NCBI GenBank assembly: GCA_946409405.1
Contig: CAMJWL010000012.1
Location: 1-37,243 of the forward strand
From: an uncultured Bacteroidales bacterium
GTDB lineage: Bacteria; Bacteroidota; Bacteroidia; Bacteroidales; UBA3824
Length of the DNA: 37,243 nt
Reading direction: 5' to 3'
Every line of letters begins with the position of its first letter. The stretch's first letter is position 1. Positions 16,895-24,709 of the stretch are shown here, in pieces. The notes beneath the pieces were generated by a model that worked only from the letters and a program-made list of their open reading frames with translations, made no database searches and was not told the DNA's origin. The position numbers and the translations under genes were made by a program.

Positions 16895-16925
16895 AATAAT
16901 CCTTTTAATTTTTGGTAATTCTTTT
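16871..16925. terminator. Perfect 24-bp hairpin, bidirectional terminator
   Basis: The left arm 16871-16894 and right arm 16902-16925 are perfect complements over 24 bases, around a 7-base loop. Each arm begins or ends with AAAAG/CTTTT, and T-rich sequence follows on both strands. It lies between the convergent PLP-enzyme gene (stop 16834) and FloA-like gene (stop 16963) and can end both transcripts. Confidence 0.88.
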
Positions 16926-16962
16926 TTATTCATGTTATCCTCCCGCCGCCTCGGCGGTGGCA

Positions 16963-18429
16963 TCAGTTTTTATCGTCATTATCCGAAATCACATCCGCGT
17001 CGGTATCCTGCACGTGCGGCGTGTCGTCGGCAAGTTCGGTCTGCCGCGACAAATGATGCCCCGTAATGTCCACATTGGCAAGGCTTTGACGCATGAGAGT
17101 ATCCGCCTGTTTGTTTTTGAGGTCGGTGTATTCCTGTACGGAAATGTTGCCGTCCAAAAACGCGGACGCCATCGCCTTCTGTACTTTTTCCTCCGCCAAA
17201 ATCAACTCAGCCTTAGCCGCCTCCACCTGCGCTTTGGCTCGCGCAACTTTGAGCGACGCGCTCACATCGTTGCCAATCTTGATGTCTGATACATCTACCG
17301 ACCTAATTTCATACGCCGAACTCTCGCTGATTGCCGCCGAATTTTCTACGCGGTCGGCTACAAGATATGGGTTTTGGAGGATTTCGGTGTGGCTCTGCGC
17401 AAGACCTATCTGCGTGGCAAGTGCCTCGTTGACACGGGCAAGCACGGTGTCGGCACTTACACCACCAATGATGTTCTTTATCTGAGAACGGAGTGTAACT
17501 TTCACTTTCATAGTCAATTCCACACCGTCGCGAGCAATGCCGCGCACGCCGTCGGTCTCCACTACGATGGGGTTGATGGCAGGTTTGATGGCTTCTACAA
17601 CGTCCATGCCCGCAAGGTCTATCTTGCAGATGTCCTCAAACTCAAATCCGGTCAACTTTGCTTTTTTGGCGGAGATGTACGCCTCGATAGTTTTTTTGAG
17701 GTTGCCGCCAGCAAGGTAGTGCTTTTTGAGACGACCGAGGTCAAGTTCCGCCTTGATGTCGTCGCCAGCATTGTCGGCAATGTTCTTGGCCTTGATGAGG
17801 TCGCCAACGTTGCCGCCAGCAAGGTAAAACTCCGAAAGTTCTGGGATAGAAGTCTTTATCTGGGCGTTCATGGCGTTAATCTGCGCGTGAACGATTGCGC
17901 CGACGTCCACCTTACGGAGGTACAACTGCGCCATATCGTCAAATTTAATATCCTTAACGTTGGCAGCCATGGCTCTAATCATAGTGGCGACCACCACGTC
18001 GAGATCCACCTTAGCAAGATAATACTTCATCAATTCGGGAAGGCTCAGGGTCTTCAAGCCCGCGTTGTAAGCCGTTACCATCAGGTTGATGAGTTTTGCC
18101 TGCGGTATATTCTGCCAACGCATCTTGATAAGCAACAGCCACGAAATGTGCACTTTGGAAAGTTTGGCGTTGAACCACAACTTGATAGGCACCATCGCGA
18201 TGAAAAACCACACTATCAATCCCGCAAAACCAATGGTGATTACAAGAATCAGGAAACCATCCCAAAACGACACGCCCTCACCGTCATCTACGTCGATGAG
18301 AGAATCTTCCATGTCGAGGGATGCGTCTTGGTCGTTATCGTACACCTGCCGCGTGTCTGGCTCGTCGTAGCACGACGCGAGCGACAAGGTGGTGAGCATT
18401 ATCATTATATACAATAAATATTTTTTCAT
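16963..18429 (-). CDS. floA: FloA-like flotillin with lipoprotein signal and expanded repeats
   Basis: A 488-residue SPFH protein. Residues 1-20 look like a lipoprotein signal, ending in LASC (Cys20), then an acidic segment (21-54) and a membrane helix (57-82). The FloA hallmarks follow: PIKLWFNA, YNAGLKTLSLPELMKYYLA, HYLAGGNL at 237-244, CKIDLAGMDVVEAIKPAINPIVVET at 268-291, DGVELTMKVKVTLR, LARVNEALATQIG at 330-342, and an Ala/Glu/Lys coiled coil at 393-421. Bacillus FloA, as I recall, has about 330 residues; the extra length here comes largely from about five copies (120-280) of a 33-38-residue helical unit. FloA proteins organise membrane microdomains. The start at 18429 was chosen for the signal; it follows the long flotillin gene by 16 bases. 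No NfeD partner is present. Confidence 0.9.
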   Translation of the reverse strand: MKKYLLYIMIMLTTLSLASCYDEPDTRQVYDNDQDASLDMEDSLIDVDDGEGVSFWDGFLILVITIGFAGLIVWFFIAMVPIKLWFNAKLSKVHISWLLLIKMRWQNIPQAKLINLMVTAYNAGLKTLSLPELMKYYLAKVDLDVVVATMIRAMAANVKDIKFDDMAQLYLRKVDVGAIVHAQINAMNAQIKTSIPELSEFYLAGGNVGDLIKAKNIADNAGDDIKAELDLGRLKKHYLAGGNLKKTIEAYISAKKAKLTGFEFEDICKIDLAGMDVVEAIKPAINPIVVETDGVRGIARDGVELTMKVKVTLRSQIKNIIGGVSADTVLARVNEALATQIGLAQSHTEILQNPYLVADRVENSAAISESSAYEIRSVDVSDIKIGNDVSASLKVARAKAQVEAAKAELILAEEKVQKAMASAFLDGNISVQEYTDLKNKQADTLMRQSLANVDITGHHLSRQTELADDTPHVQDTDADVISDNDDKN

Positions 18430-18445
18430 TTCATTTGGATTTTTT

Positions 18446-20575
18446 CTATTGTTGTTGCGGGGTTTCGTAGCCCGTGGTGATGTCCTGCGCTGTTTCGGCA
18501 AGGAGATTGGCCTTGTGAAGTTCGTTAAAATTGGGACGGATGCCCTTGTTGTACTGTTCTACCATGGCCTTGCGGATGTTTGCCTCAGCTTCGGCGCGGG
18601 CGGCCTCGGCTTGGATGCGTCTAATTTCTGCATCTATCTGGGCATGACGGAGATTGAGTTCAGCCTTGACGTTCTGCCCTACCACAATGTCGAATATATT
18701 CACATCCAATAGGTCAAAACGGCACACCCTGTTGAGTTCCGATTCGTATATGCGGTCTGTTTTTACCTCCTTTTGCATGTTCTCCTCGTTAACACGGGAA
18801 AGCACCCTATGCGAAATGTCGGGGAGGGTTTTCAAGATTTCATCGAGGTTGGCAGCCGATTCGAGTTCCATTGTAACAGCCTCGTTGATGCGCTTAAACA
18901 AAATATCCTCCCTGTAACCAGAAAAGATAAGGTTGAGTTTGCCGCGCACAGTGGCGTTAATCTTAGGCGTTATCTGTATGCCTTCCTTGGTAACGCACGT
19001 AACGTCCGGCTCAACCCTGATTACACACGGAGTTTTGGCCCACTTTAATGCCATCTCCAACGTCCAATCATCCGATTCGCAGATTTTGGTAGCAAGTTTG
19101 AAATCAAGATTGAGATTGTCCTTGTCGCCAAGTTTGATGGCTTCGATAACATTCATCACGGTGCCAAACTTGATAAAATGCTTTTTGAGGTTTTCGTAAT
19201 TGATGCCACGGTCGAAGTCGGAGGGCTTGAGGTCGTTGATTTCCTCCATGGTCAATTCGCCCTCCTCACGGGCAAGGCGAAGGTTCTCCGCAAAATCCTC
19301 CTTGCATTTTTTCTCCACGTCCTTGGCGTACTTCAACCCCCTGACGTAATCGTACAAATCCGCCTCGGGGCGCGAATATTCCACGAGATGGTCTTTGGAT
19401 AGCGGAGTGCCGTCTTCGGAGGGAAGTTTGTGTTCAAGGGCGTAATGATACGCCTTCACAAACTTCACAACGTCGCAATGTGTGTTGGCGATGTAGTTCA
19501 TCAGTTCGTCGGGCGTGAGGTCAAGTTTGTACTCGTTTGCCTTAATCAACGCCTTCACGAGTTGTGTAACGTCGTTGCCCTGGATGTTTTGGCGGATGAG
19601 GTCGTTTTGGTCGATGCTGATGCCCTTGTTTGACGCCTTGATGATGTTGGATACCAACACGTCAAATTGGTCGTCGGTGAGCGAATACAAGTCCATCATC
19701 GAGAAAGTGATGTTGACACCCGCATTGTGAGCACGTATCATCACGTTGGTAAAACGGCTCACGTCGCGCTTCATATTATAAAGTGTCTTCAATATCTCCA
19801 CCGTTACCTTAAAACTGTCGGAATATTCTATGACGTTTGCCTTGTTGATGGAGAGGCTCTCCGACTCAGACATATAAACGCCTTCGTACTTGGCGCGGAT
19901 GAGCGAATGGATTATCGCCTTGAGACCTTCGTCGTCCACGCTGTTGATGAGGTTTTTTTCGTCTATTTCGATGTCGGCACGTTTGGCGAGGATGTCGAGG
20001 GTTACAAACTGGGCAAAATCCCTGCCCTTGGAGATGAACTCCTTGGCGGTGTCGAAGTCGATGCCGAGGAAGGCGTTTTTCTGATCCACCCACGCCCTCG
20101 CAAATGGCTCGAGTTCGTCGTTCTTTTTGCAAACGCCGTATGCAACAATCATATTGCCCACGTCAAACAGTTCGTCGGCCTCGCGGATAAACCTGAAACA
20201 ACGGAAAAACTTGTCGAAATCCTCTTCGGGAATAGTGTATTTGTCCTCGGCGTTCTTGTGCTTGGCGATGGTAAGGGCGATGTCGAGACCGTTCTCATTG
20301 TCGGAGAGGAACCCACCCGCCGCCGAGTAACACTTCTTGATGCGGTCCAACACCGCGATATAGTCCTCGTCCTTCTGGAAATTGAGCGCAAGCAGTTTGA
20401 AGACGTTCTTGGCAACCTTCTTGCGCCCTATCCCCTTGTTTTTGAGAAACTTGGTGAACGAAACCTTCGCCTTTCGGACGGGACTTTCGCTGCGGCGGTT
20501 GGTAACTATCACTATCACCGTAATAATGATACATACCGCCGCAAACGATACTATTATCCATTCCAAAGCATCCAT
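18446..20575 (-). CDS. Very long flotillin-like SPFH protein with helical repeats
   Basis: A 709-residue protein. One membrane helix lies at 6-25 (WIIVSFAAVCIIITVIVIV), followed by a basic stretch. Residues about 60-515 are helical, with roughly nine units of the FloA-type pattern, clearest as FDVLVSNIIKASNKGISI (305-321) and VTQLVKALIKANEYKLDL (336-353). From about 518 the sequence follows the FloA-like neighbour: VIRVEPDVTCVTKEGIQITPKINATVRG, then ILFKRINEAVTMELESAANLDEIL, RVCRFDLLDVNIFDIVVGQNVKAEL, and a heptad-rich tail RRIQAEAARAEAEANIRKAM at 652-671. The usual YLAGG motifs are lost. The protein is thus a diverged flotillin paralogue, probably co-assembling with its neighbour. It is 4 bases after the SPOR gene and 16 bases before the FloA gene. 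I know no described family with this layout. Confidence 0.85.
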   Translation of the reverse strand: MDALEWIIVSFAAVCIIITVIVIVTNRRSESPVRKAKVSFTKFLKNKGIGRKKVAKNVFKLLALNFQKDEDYIAVLDRIKKCYSAAGGFLSDNENGLDIALTIAKHKNAEDKYTIPEEDFDKFFRCFRFIREADELFDVGNMIVAYGVCKKNDELEPFARAWVDQKNAFLGIDFDTAKEFISKGRDFAQFVTLDILAKRADIEIDEKNLINSVDDEGLKAIIHSLIRAKYEGVYMSESESLSINKANVIEYSDSFKVTVEILKTLYNMKRDVSRFTNVMIRAHNAGVNITFSMMDLYSLTDDQFDVLVSNIIKASNKGISIDQNDLIRQNIQGNDVTQLVKALIKANEYKLDLTPDELMNYIANTHCDVVKFVKAYHYALEHKLPSEDGTPLSKDHLVEYSRPEADLYDYVRGLKYAKDVEKKCKEDFAENLRLAREEGELTMEEINDLKPSDFDRGINYENLKKHFIKFGTVMNVIEAIKLGDKDNLNLDFKLATKICESDDWTLEMALKWAKTPCVIRVEPDVTCVTKEGIQITPKINATVRGKLNLIFSGYREDILFKRINEAVTMELESAANLDEILKTLPDISHRVLSRVNEENMQKEVKTDRIYESELNRVCRFDLLDVNIFDIVVGQNVKAELNLRHAQIDAEIRRIQAEAARAEAEANIRKAMVEQYNKGIRPNFNELHKANLLAETAQDITTGYETPQQQ

Positions 20576-20579
20576 ATTC

Positions 20580-23195
20580 TTAATTCTTTTTTACGCCGTT
20601 AACAAATGTGGCCACGTAGCCATCCTTGAAGCCCTGACCAGCGAGATTTTTCTTGAGAGTCTCCGCCTGTTCGCGGGTGGGGCAGTCGCCCACGGTATAT
20701 ACCGTGTATTTGCCCGACTGAGAGGTATGAACCGTGTAACCCTTTGTCTTCAAGTTGTTGATACGCTTTTGCGTGTCGGGGTTGGGATTTCCTACAAACG
20801 CGCCTATCTGCACACGATATACAGTGCCTTTCACGATGTTATCAATGTTGTCGTCGCCAGTAGGACGACCGATGTTTTGTCCGTTCACAATCTTAACGAC
20901 GTATGCGTCCGTGTAGCCCGACTGTTTGAGCGTGTTGAGATTGGCAGCGGTGATGTTTCTGTCGTTGGAAATACCAGTGTAATAACGGTAAAGGCCGGCA
21001 TTGTTCTGGTCGTAGTAGAGTTCGTTGACATTGAACGTACCCATGCCCTGCAATGTGGGCAGCGCGGCTATCTGCACGGCGTAAACCGTGGAGCCAAGCA
21101 TCGAGAGCGGCAATGCATCGCCGGTGCGCTTTACGCTGTTGTCAACAACGATGGGGGTGTTGCCGCCAAGACCGGCGTTGAGGGTTTTGAGTTCCTTCTG
21201 CACGTTGGCCTGGTAGTTGGTAGTTTTTTCGGCAACCTTGCGGGCGGCGGTGAGATCCACCTTCTTGCCGTTGGTAAATGCCACTACCTGAGCGTTTTTG
21301 TAACCCTCATTCTTGGCGAGCGAAGATGCGGCGAGGGCTGCGTCGTAGGTCTGGAACGTGCCTATATAATAGCGCATCGGGGTAATGCCTTTGAGGTTTT
21401 GCGCGAGGAAGTTGGATATTGTGGGGAAGTCAACCGGCTCCACCATCTCCTTGTAAATGCCCGCCTCAACGCTAAACACCGTGCCTTGCGGGAATGTGTA
21501 GGGCTTCATGCGTTGGTCGTCGCGGGTGTAATTGAACGTGCCGATAACAGCCGCGTTGGACGATGCCACGTCGGGCGTATGGGTTTTGGAGGCTGTGTTT
21601 TTGGCGGGCGTTGCAGTGGTGGTGCTAGAAGCCTTGCCCGTAGAACCGGAAGTAGTGTTGGTCTTGCTGCCAGTGGTAGTATTGGTGGTCTTGCTGCCGG
21701 TGGCTGGATTGGTCTTAGTGCCAGTGGTCTTGTTGTTGCCAGCAACGTCCACTACTTGGTTGGCGGGTTTGGTGTCTTTGGGAGTAGTGTTGGTGGCGGG
21801 TTTTGCGTCCGTCTCGCCCGATTCGTCCATCATAAAGTCCATTGCAATGTCGTTATGACGCTCCACGGCAGCGGATACAAGCGACCTGCGCTCGCGTTCG
21901 GGCTTTTCGTCAAGGTAAAGCGCAATGGCGTTTTCCATGTATTGAAGTGCTTGGAGTTTTGCCTCGTTGCCTTCCGACAGAAGGGTGTATTTCTCCACAT
22001 TGCTCAATTGTTTTGCAGCCATCTCCTCGTAGGTCTTAGACATGTTGTAGAGGTCTTCGGCGTTGCGCTCCCAACGCTCGCCAAGCGCGCTCTTGTCCAT
22101 GTACGTGCCTACGTTGTTCTTTTGGATGCGGAAGGCGGGGATGTACTTCTTGTATATTTCATAGAGTACGTTGTTGTTGGCAGTGGCGAGAGTAATGGCC
22201 CTCAAGAGGTTGCTGCACTCGCTGAGTTCGCTCTCCTGCGCCATCTGCTCGTAATACTCGTGTACCGCCTTGTTTTCTACGTTGGAATACACGCGGAATG
22301 TGTCTGCCTCGCTGCCCTTCTCTACCGCCGTGGCGTAATAATTGGCTATCGCAGCCTCATCGAGCGAAATTTTGTCTATCTTCTGACGGTCTGCGTCGGT
22401 GAGTCCGAGTTTGGGAGCGAGTTCGTGGTAACGCAACTTATAGAGGTTGGAGTCCTTGTCGAAGTCGTAATGCTCGAAGGCTACGAGTTTCGGGATGTCC
22501 ACTTTCTTGGTGGTGTCTGGCGCAAACTGCTTGTGTATGTCGATGTACTGAGTGTAGTCGATCTTGGGGTCGCCCTTGCAGACTGCGAGCGCAAGTTCCT
22601 GATAATGAACAGCGTTCACAAGGTTGGTGTAGATAGCGCGGTTGGCCTCCAAGGTGTTTTCGGAGGTGATGTGCGCCTTGATGGAGTCGGCAGTGTGGTA
22701 GAGTTGGTAGGCGCGTTCCGACATGCTGCGGGCGGTGCGGAGACTCATCTGCGAGGTGTCCTTGCTGAGTTGCATTATCTTGTCGAAATACACGGGACGG
22801 TACAGGGACGCCGCTTTTTCAAATGTTTTGAGGGCGGTCAACTCCTGCGAGGCGGCTTTTGCGGCGAGTTTTGCCGACTGTTTCTGGATTTTTGCCGACT
22901 GACCCGAAATAATTTTCAGGTCGTCAGACTGTTTTTGGATGGCGACGGCAAGCACGGAGGCCTCTTCCGCCTTGGTGCGGTATTTCTCCGCCTTGTCGAG
23001 TTTGGAGAGTTCCTTCTCGTTAAACATCTCGCGGTAATACCCCTGTTTACAGAGCCTGAACCCGTCGTCGTCCGAGTGGACTATCTGTATATTACTGATA
23101 TTGAGTGCGTTGTAATTGTTTACTTCCTCCGGCATAAATCCCGCAGCAAGCAAAGCCGGGGCAGACAATGCCAATATTATTTGCAAAGTTTTCAT
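20580..23195 (-). CDS. Secreted helical protein with three SPOR-like repeats
   Basis: An 871-residue protein with signal MKTLQIILALSAPALLAAG. Residues about 60-455 are helical, with coiled-coil character at 65-130 (Lys/Ala/Gln/Ser-rich) and TPR-like spacing later. A low-complexity linker (460-545) is rich in Thr, Ser, Lys, Gly and Asn. Three SPOR-like repeats follow: about 572-643 (TVFSVEAGIYKE, MRYYIGTFQTYDAA), 702-772 (TVYAVQIAALP, LYRYYTGISND) and 790-867 (TVYRVQIGAFVGN, YTVYTVGDCPTREQAETLKK). SPOR domains bind peptidoglycan lacking stem peptides, as found at division sites. The protein probably lies in the periplasm or on the outer-membrane inner face. It heads the operon with the two flotillin genes; a -7 box TACATTTG is 30 bases upstream. 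Confidence 0.88.
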   Translation of the reverse strand: MKTLQIILALSAPALLAAGFMPEEVNNYNALNISNIQIVHSDDDGFRLCKQGYYREMFNEKELSKLDKAEKYRTKAEEASVLAVAIQKQSDDLKIISGQSAKIQKQSAKLAAKAASQELTALKTFEKAASLYRPVYFDKIMQLSKDTSQMSLRTARSMSERAYQLYHTADSIKAHITSENTLEANRAIYTNLVNAVHYQELALAVCKGDPKIDYTQYIDIHKQFAPDTTKKVDIPKLVAFEHYDFDKDSNLYKLRYHELAPKLGLTDADRQKIDKISLDEAAIANYYATAVEKGSEADTFRVYSNVENKAVHEYYEQMAQESELSECSNLLRAITLATANNNVLYEIYKKYIPAFRIQKNNVGTYMDKSALGERWERNAEDLYNMSKTYEEMAAKQLSNVEKYTLLSEGNEAKLQALQYMENAIALYLDEKPERERRSLVSAAVERHNDIAMDFMMDESGETDAKPATNTTPKDTKPANQVVDVAGNNKTTGTKTNPATGSKTTNTTTGSKTNTTSGSTGKASSTTTATPAKNTASKTHTPDVASSNAAVIGTFNYTRDDQRMKPYTFPQGTVFSVEAGIYKEMVEPVDFPTISNFLAQNLKGITPMRYYIGTFQTYDAALAASSLAKNEGYKNAQVVAFTNGKKVDLTAARKVAEKTTNYQANVQKELKTLNAGLGGNTPIVVDNSVKRTGDALPLSMLGSTVYAVQIAALPTLQGMGTFNVNELYYDQNNAGLYRYYTGISNDRNITAANLNTLKQSGYTDAYVVKIVNGQNIGRPTGDDNIDNIVKGTVYRVQIGAFVGNPNPDTQKRINNLKTKGYTVHTSQSGKYTVYTVGDCPTREQAETLKKNLAGQGFKDGYVATFVNGVKKN

Positions 23196-23224
23196 CGTAA
23201 GTATAGATTTTTGTTATTTGAGGA

Positions 23225-23232
23225 CAAATGTA
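23225..23232 (-). promoter_or_regulatory. -7 element TACATTTG of the SPOR/flotillin operon
   Basis: An exact TAnnTTTG match on the minus strand, 30-37 bases before the SPOR gene ATG. A -33 at consensus spacing is not clear in the T-rich upstream stretch. No other -7 box is apparent in the short gaps between the three genes of the operon. Confidence 0.55.
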
Positions 23233-23348
23233 ATACATTTTCTACAAAATAAAAAAAACAATTAGAAAAAAATTTTGTTTTAATAATTTTATGATAAAGA
23301 GGCAAAAGAAAACGACACGATTAGTACATAAAAAATAGACATGTTTAA

Positions 23349-23380
23349 TTTGCATTGAATCATAAATTTATATATTTTTG
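23349..23380 (+). promoter_or_regulatory. Promoter of the nucleotidyltransferase gene (TTTG-N20-TATTTTTG)
   Basis: TTTG at 23349-23352 and TATTTTTG at 23373-23380 are 20 bases apart and match both consensus boxes; the ATG at 23410 is 30 bases downstream. The rest of the 214-base divergent gap (23196-23409) is AT-rich with nothing else that I recognise. Confidence 0.8.
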
Positions 23381-23409
23381 TAGCCGCAAACATTGGTTAA
23401 CAATTTGAG

Positions 23410-24531
23410 ATGACACTACAATCAACATCATACCAAAAATTCATCATACTGCTCCGCAATGCGCTGAATATCAGCAACGAACTTCCAACGGAAGTTTCGG
23501 CAGAGGAGTGGAAGGAGATTTATAAATTTGCAAAACAGCAGGCGTTGCTCGGCGTTGTCTTTGAGTGCGTGAAAAAATTGGAAGGCAAAACCGCACCGTC
23601 TTTTACGATGCAGATGCAATGGGTTTCCGCCACAGAACAAATCAGAGGCTTGAACAAAAAATTTTATGCTGAATGTCAACGGCTTACAAGGCTTTTTGAG
23701 GACAATGGCAGAAAGACCGTCATCCTCAAAGGTCAGGCAAATTCGATATTATATCCCGACCAATTCATCCGTCATCCCGGCGACATCGACATCTACGTAG
23801 AGGGCGGCAAGAAGAGCGTCATACAACTCCTTGATACGATGGGGCTTCTGTCAAAGGAGGAAGAGGAATTGATGGCCTATCACCATGTACACCTCGAACA
23901 CCAAGACAATGGCATTGTAGTTGAGGTGCATTTCCGCCCGTCGTCAGGATTTTACAATCCCTTTCGCAACCAGCGTCTGCAAAATTACCTGCTCGAAGAA
24001 GTCAAGGCGTTATTCCTTACCGAAAAAGGCTTCTATGTTCCGACAATGAAATTTGCATTGGCAATGCAACTCGCTCATTTACAGAGGCATTTTATAGAAG
24101 GAAACATAGGTCTCAGACAGATAACCGACTATTACATACTCCTGAAAAACAGCACACCCGACGACCGCAACGACATTGCCAACATGCTTGACAAATTTGG
24201 AGCAAAGCGTTTTGCCGGAGCGTTGATGTATCTATTGCAAGTGATTTTCGACCTTGACAAGAGCCTGATGCTCTGCACTTCTGACGAAAAACGTGGCGAA
24301 ACGCTTTTGGCTGAGGTTATCAACGGCGACGAATACGTAAAGCAACGCGCCGAAAGTAAAGCAAGTGGTTTGGCTAATCTGATGGAGCGCAAAATCCACA
24401 CGTTGAAATTTTCGACACTCTATCCGAGCGAAACATGCTGGTATTTTTATTACAAGAGTCGCGAATTTTTTGCCAAACTGCCACTGAGAATCAAAAACAG
24501 ATCCTGGTCGTTACAATTAATAAGAAAGTAG
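23410..24531 (+). CDS. Nucleotidyltransferase-fold protein (NTP_transf_5 type)
   Basis: A 373-residue soluble protein. The segment TVILKGQANSILYPDQFIRHPGDIDIYVEGGKK (103-135) has the layout of the uncharacterised nucleotidyltransferase family NTP_transf_5: Lys107-Gly108, then the metal-binding Asp125 and Asp127 in GDIDIYV. A His-rich stretch HHVHLEHQDNGIVVEVHFRP (about 157-176) supplies the likely third acidic residue and matches the family. The remainder is helical. Members of this family often sit near polysaccharide or peptide-modifying genes, but here the gene stands alone with its own strong promoter, so the substrate cannot be named. Codon use is more AT-rich than the neighbours, which may mean later acquisition. 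It is followed by a 178-base gap with homopolymer tracts. Confidence 0.8.
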   Translation: MTLQSTSYQKFIILLRNALNISNELPTEVSAEEWKEIYKFAKQQALLGVVFECVKKLEGKTAPSFTMQMQWVSATEQIRGLNKKFYAECQRLTRLFEDNGRKTVILKGQANSILYPDQFIRHPGDIDIYVEGGKKSVIQLLDTMGLLSKEEEELMAYHHVHLEHQDNGIVVEVHFRPSSGFYNPFRNQRLQNYLLEEVKALFLTEKGFYVPTMKFALAMQLAHLQRHFIEGNIGLRQITDYYILLKNSTPDDRNDIANMLDKFGAKRFAGALMYLLQVIFDLDKSLMLCTSDEKRGETLLAEVINGDEYVKQRAESKASGLANLMERKIHTLKFSTLYPSETCWYFYYKSREFFAKLPLRIKNRSWSLQLIRK

Positions 24532-24604
24532 CCCTTTTTTTGCGGAAAATCATCGACCAAAAAGCCACTTTCATCGAAAGACACCCCAATTCGTCTAAAA
24601 AACC

Positions 24605-24635
24605 GGGGGTGTTGGTCGAAAAAAAAAACACCCCC
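24605..24635 (+). other. Hairpin with A10 and C8 tracts upstream of the receptor gene
   Basis: GGGGGTGTT (24605-24613) and AACACCCCC (24627-24635) form a perfect 9-bp stem. The loop and right arm contain ten A (24619-24628) and a run of eight C (24631-24638). It ends 14 bases before the receptor -7 element. It could end transcription from the gene before it or affect promoter spacing if the tracts slip. Confidence 0.55.
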
Positions 24636-24648
24636 CCCAAATCCGCTA

Positions 24649-24656
24649 TATCTTTG
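24649..24656 (+). promoter_or_regulatory. -7 element TATCTTTG of the TonB-dependent-type receptor gene
   Basis: Exact TAnnTTTG match, 54 bases before the ATG at 24710. The expected -33 position falls in the A/C homopolymer tracts and does not contain TTTG, so the promoter may need an activator. Confidence 0.6.
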
Positions 24657-24709
24657 CAGCGTAATCAAAAACAAAACAGAATCAATAACGCATTTAAAAT
24701 ATAAAAGCC

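Noticed and set aside
20382-23252. A 956-codon open frame on the plus strand opposite the triple-SPOR gene
   Set aside because: The translation is rich in Val, Gly, Leu, Arg and Cys with no domain signature, as expected for the complement of a gene with strong third-position bias. The minus-strand gene has a signal peptide and SPOR repeats.
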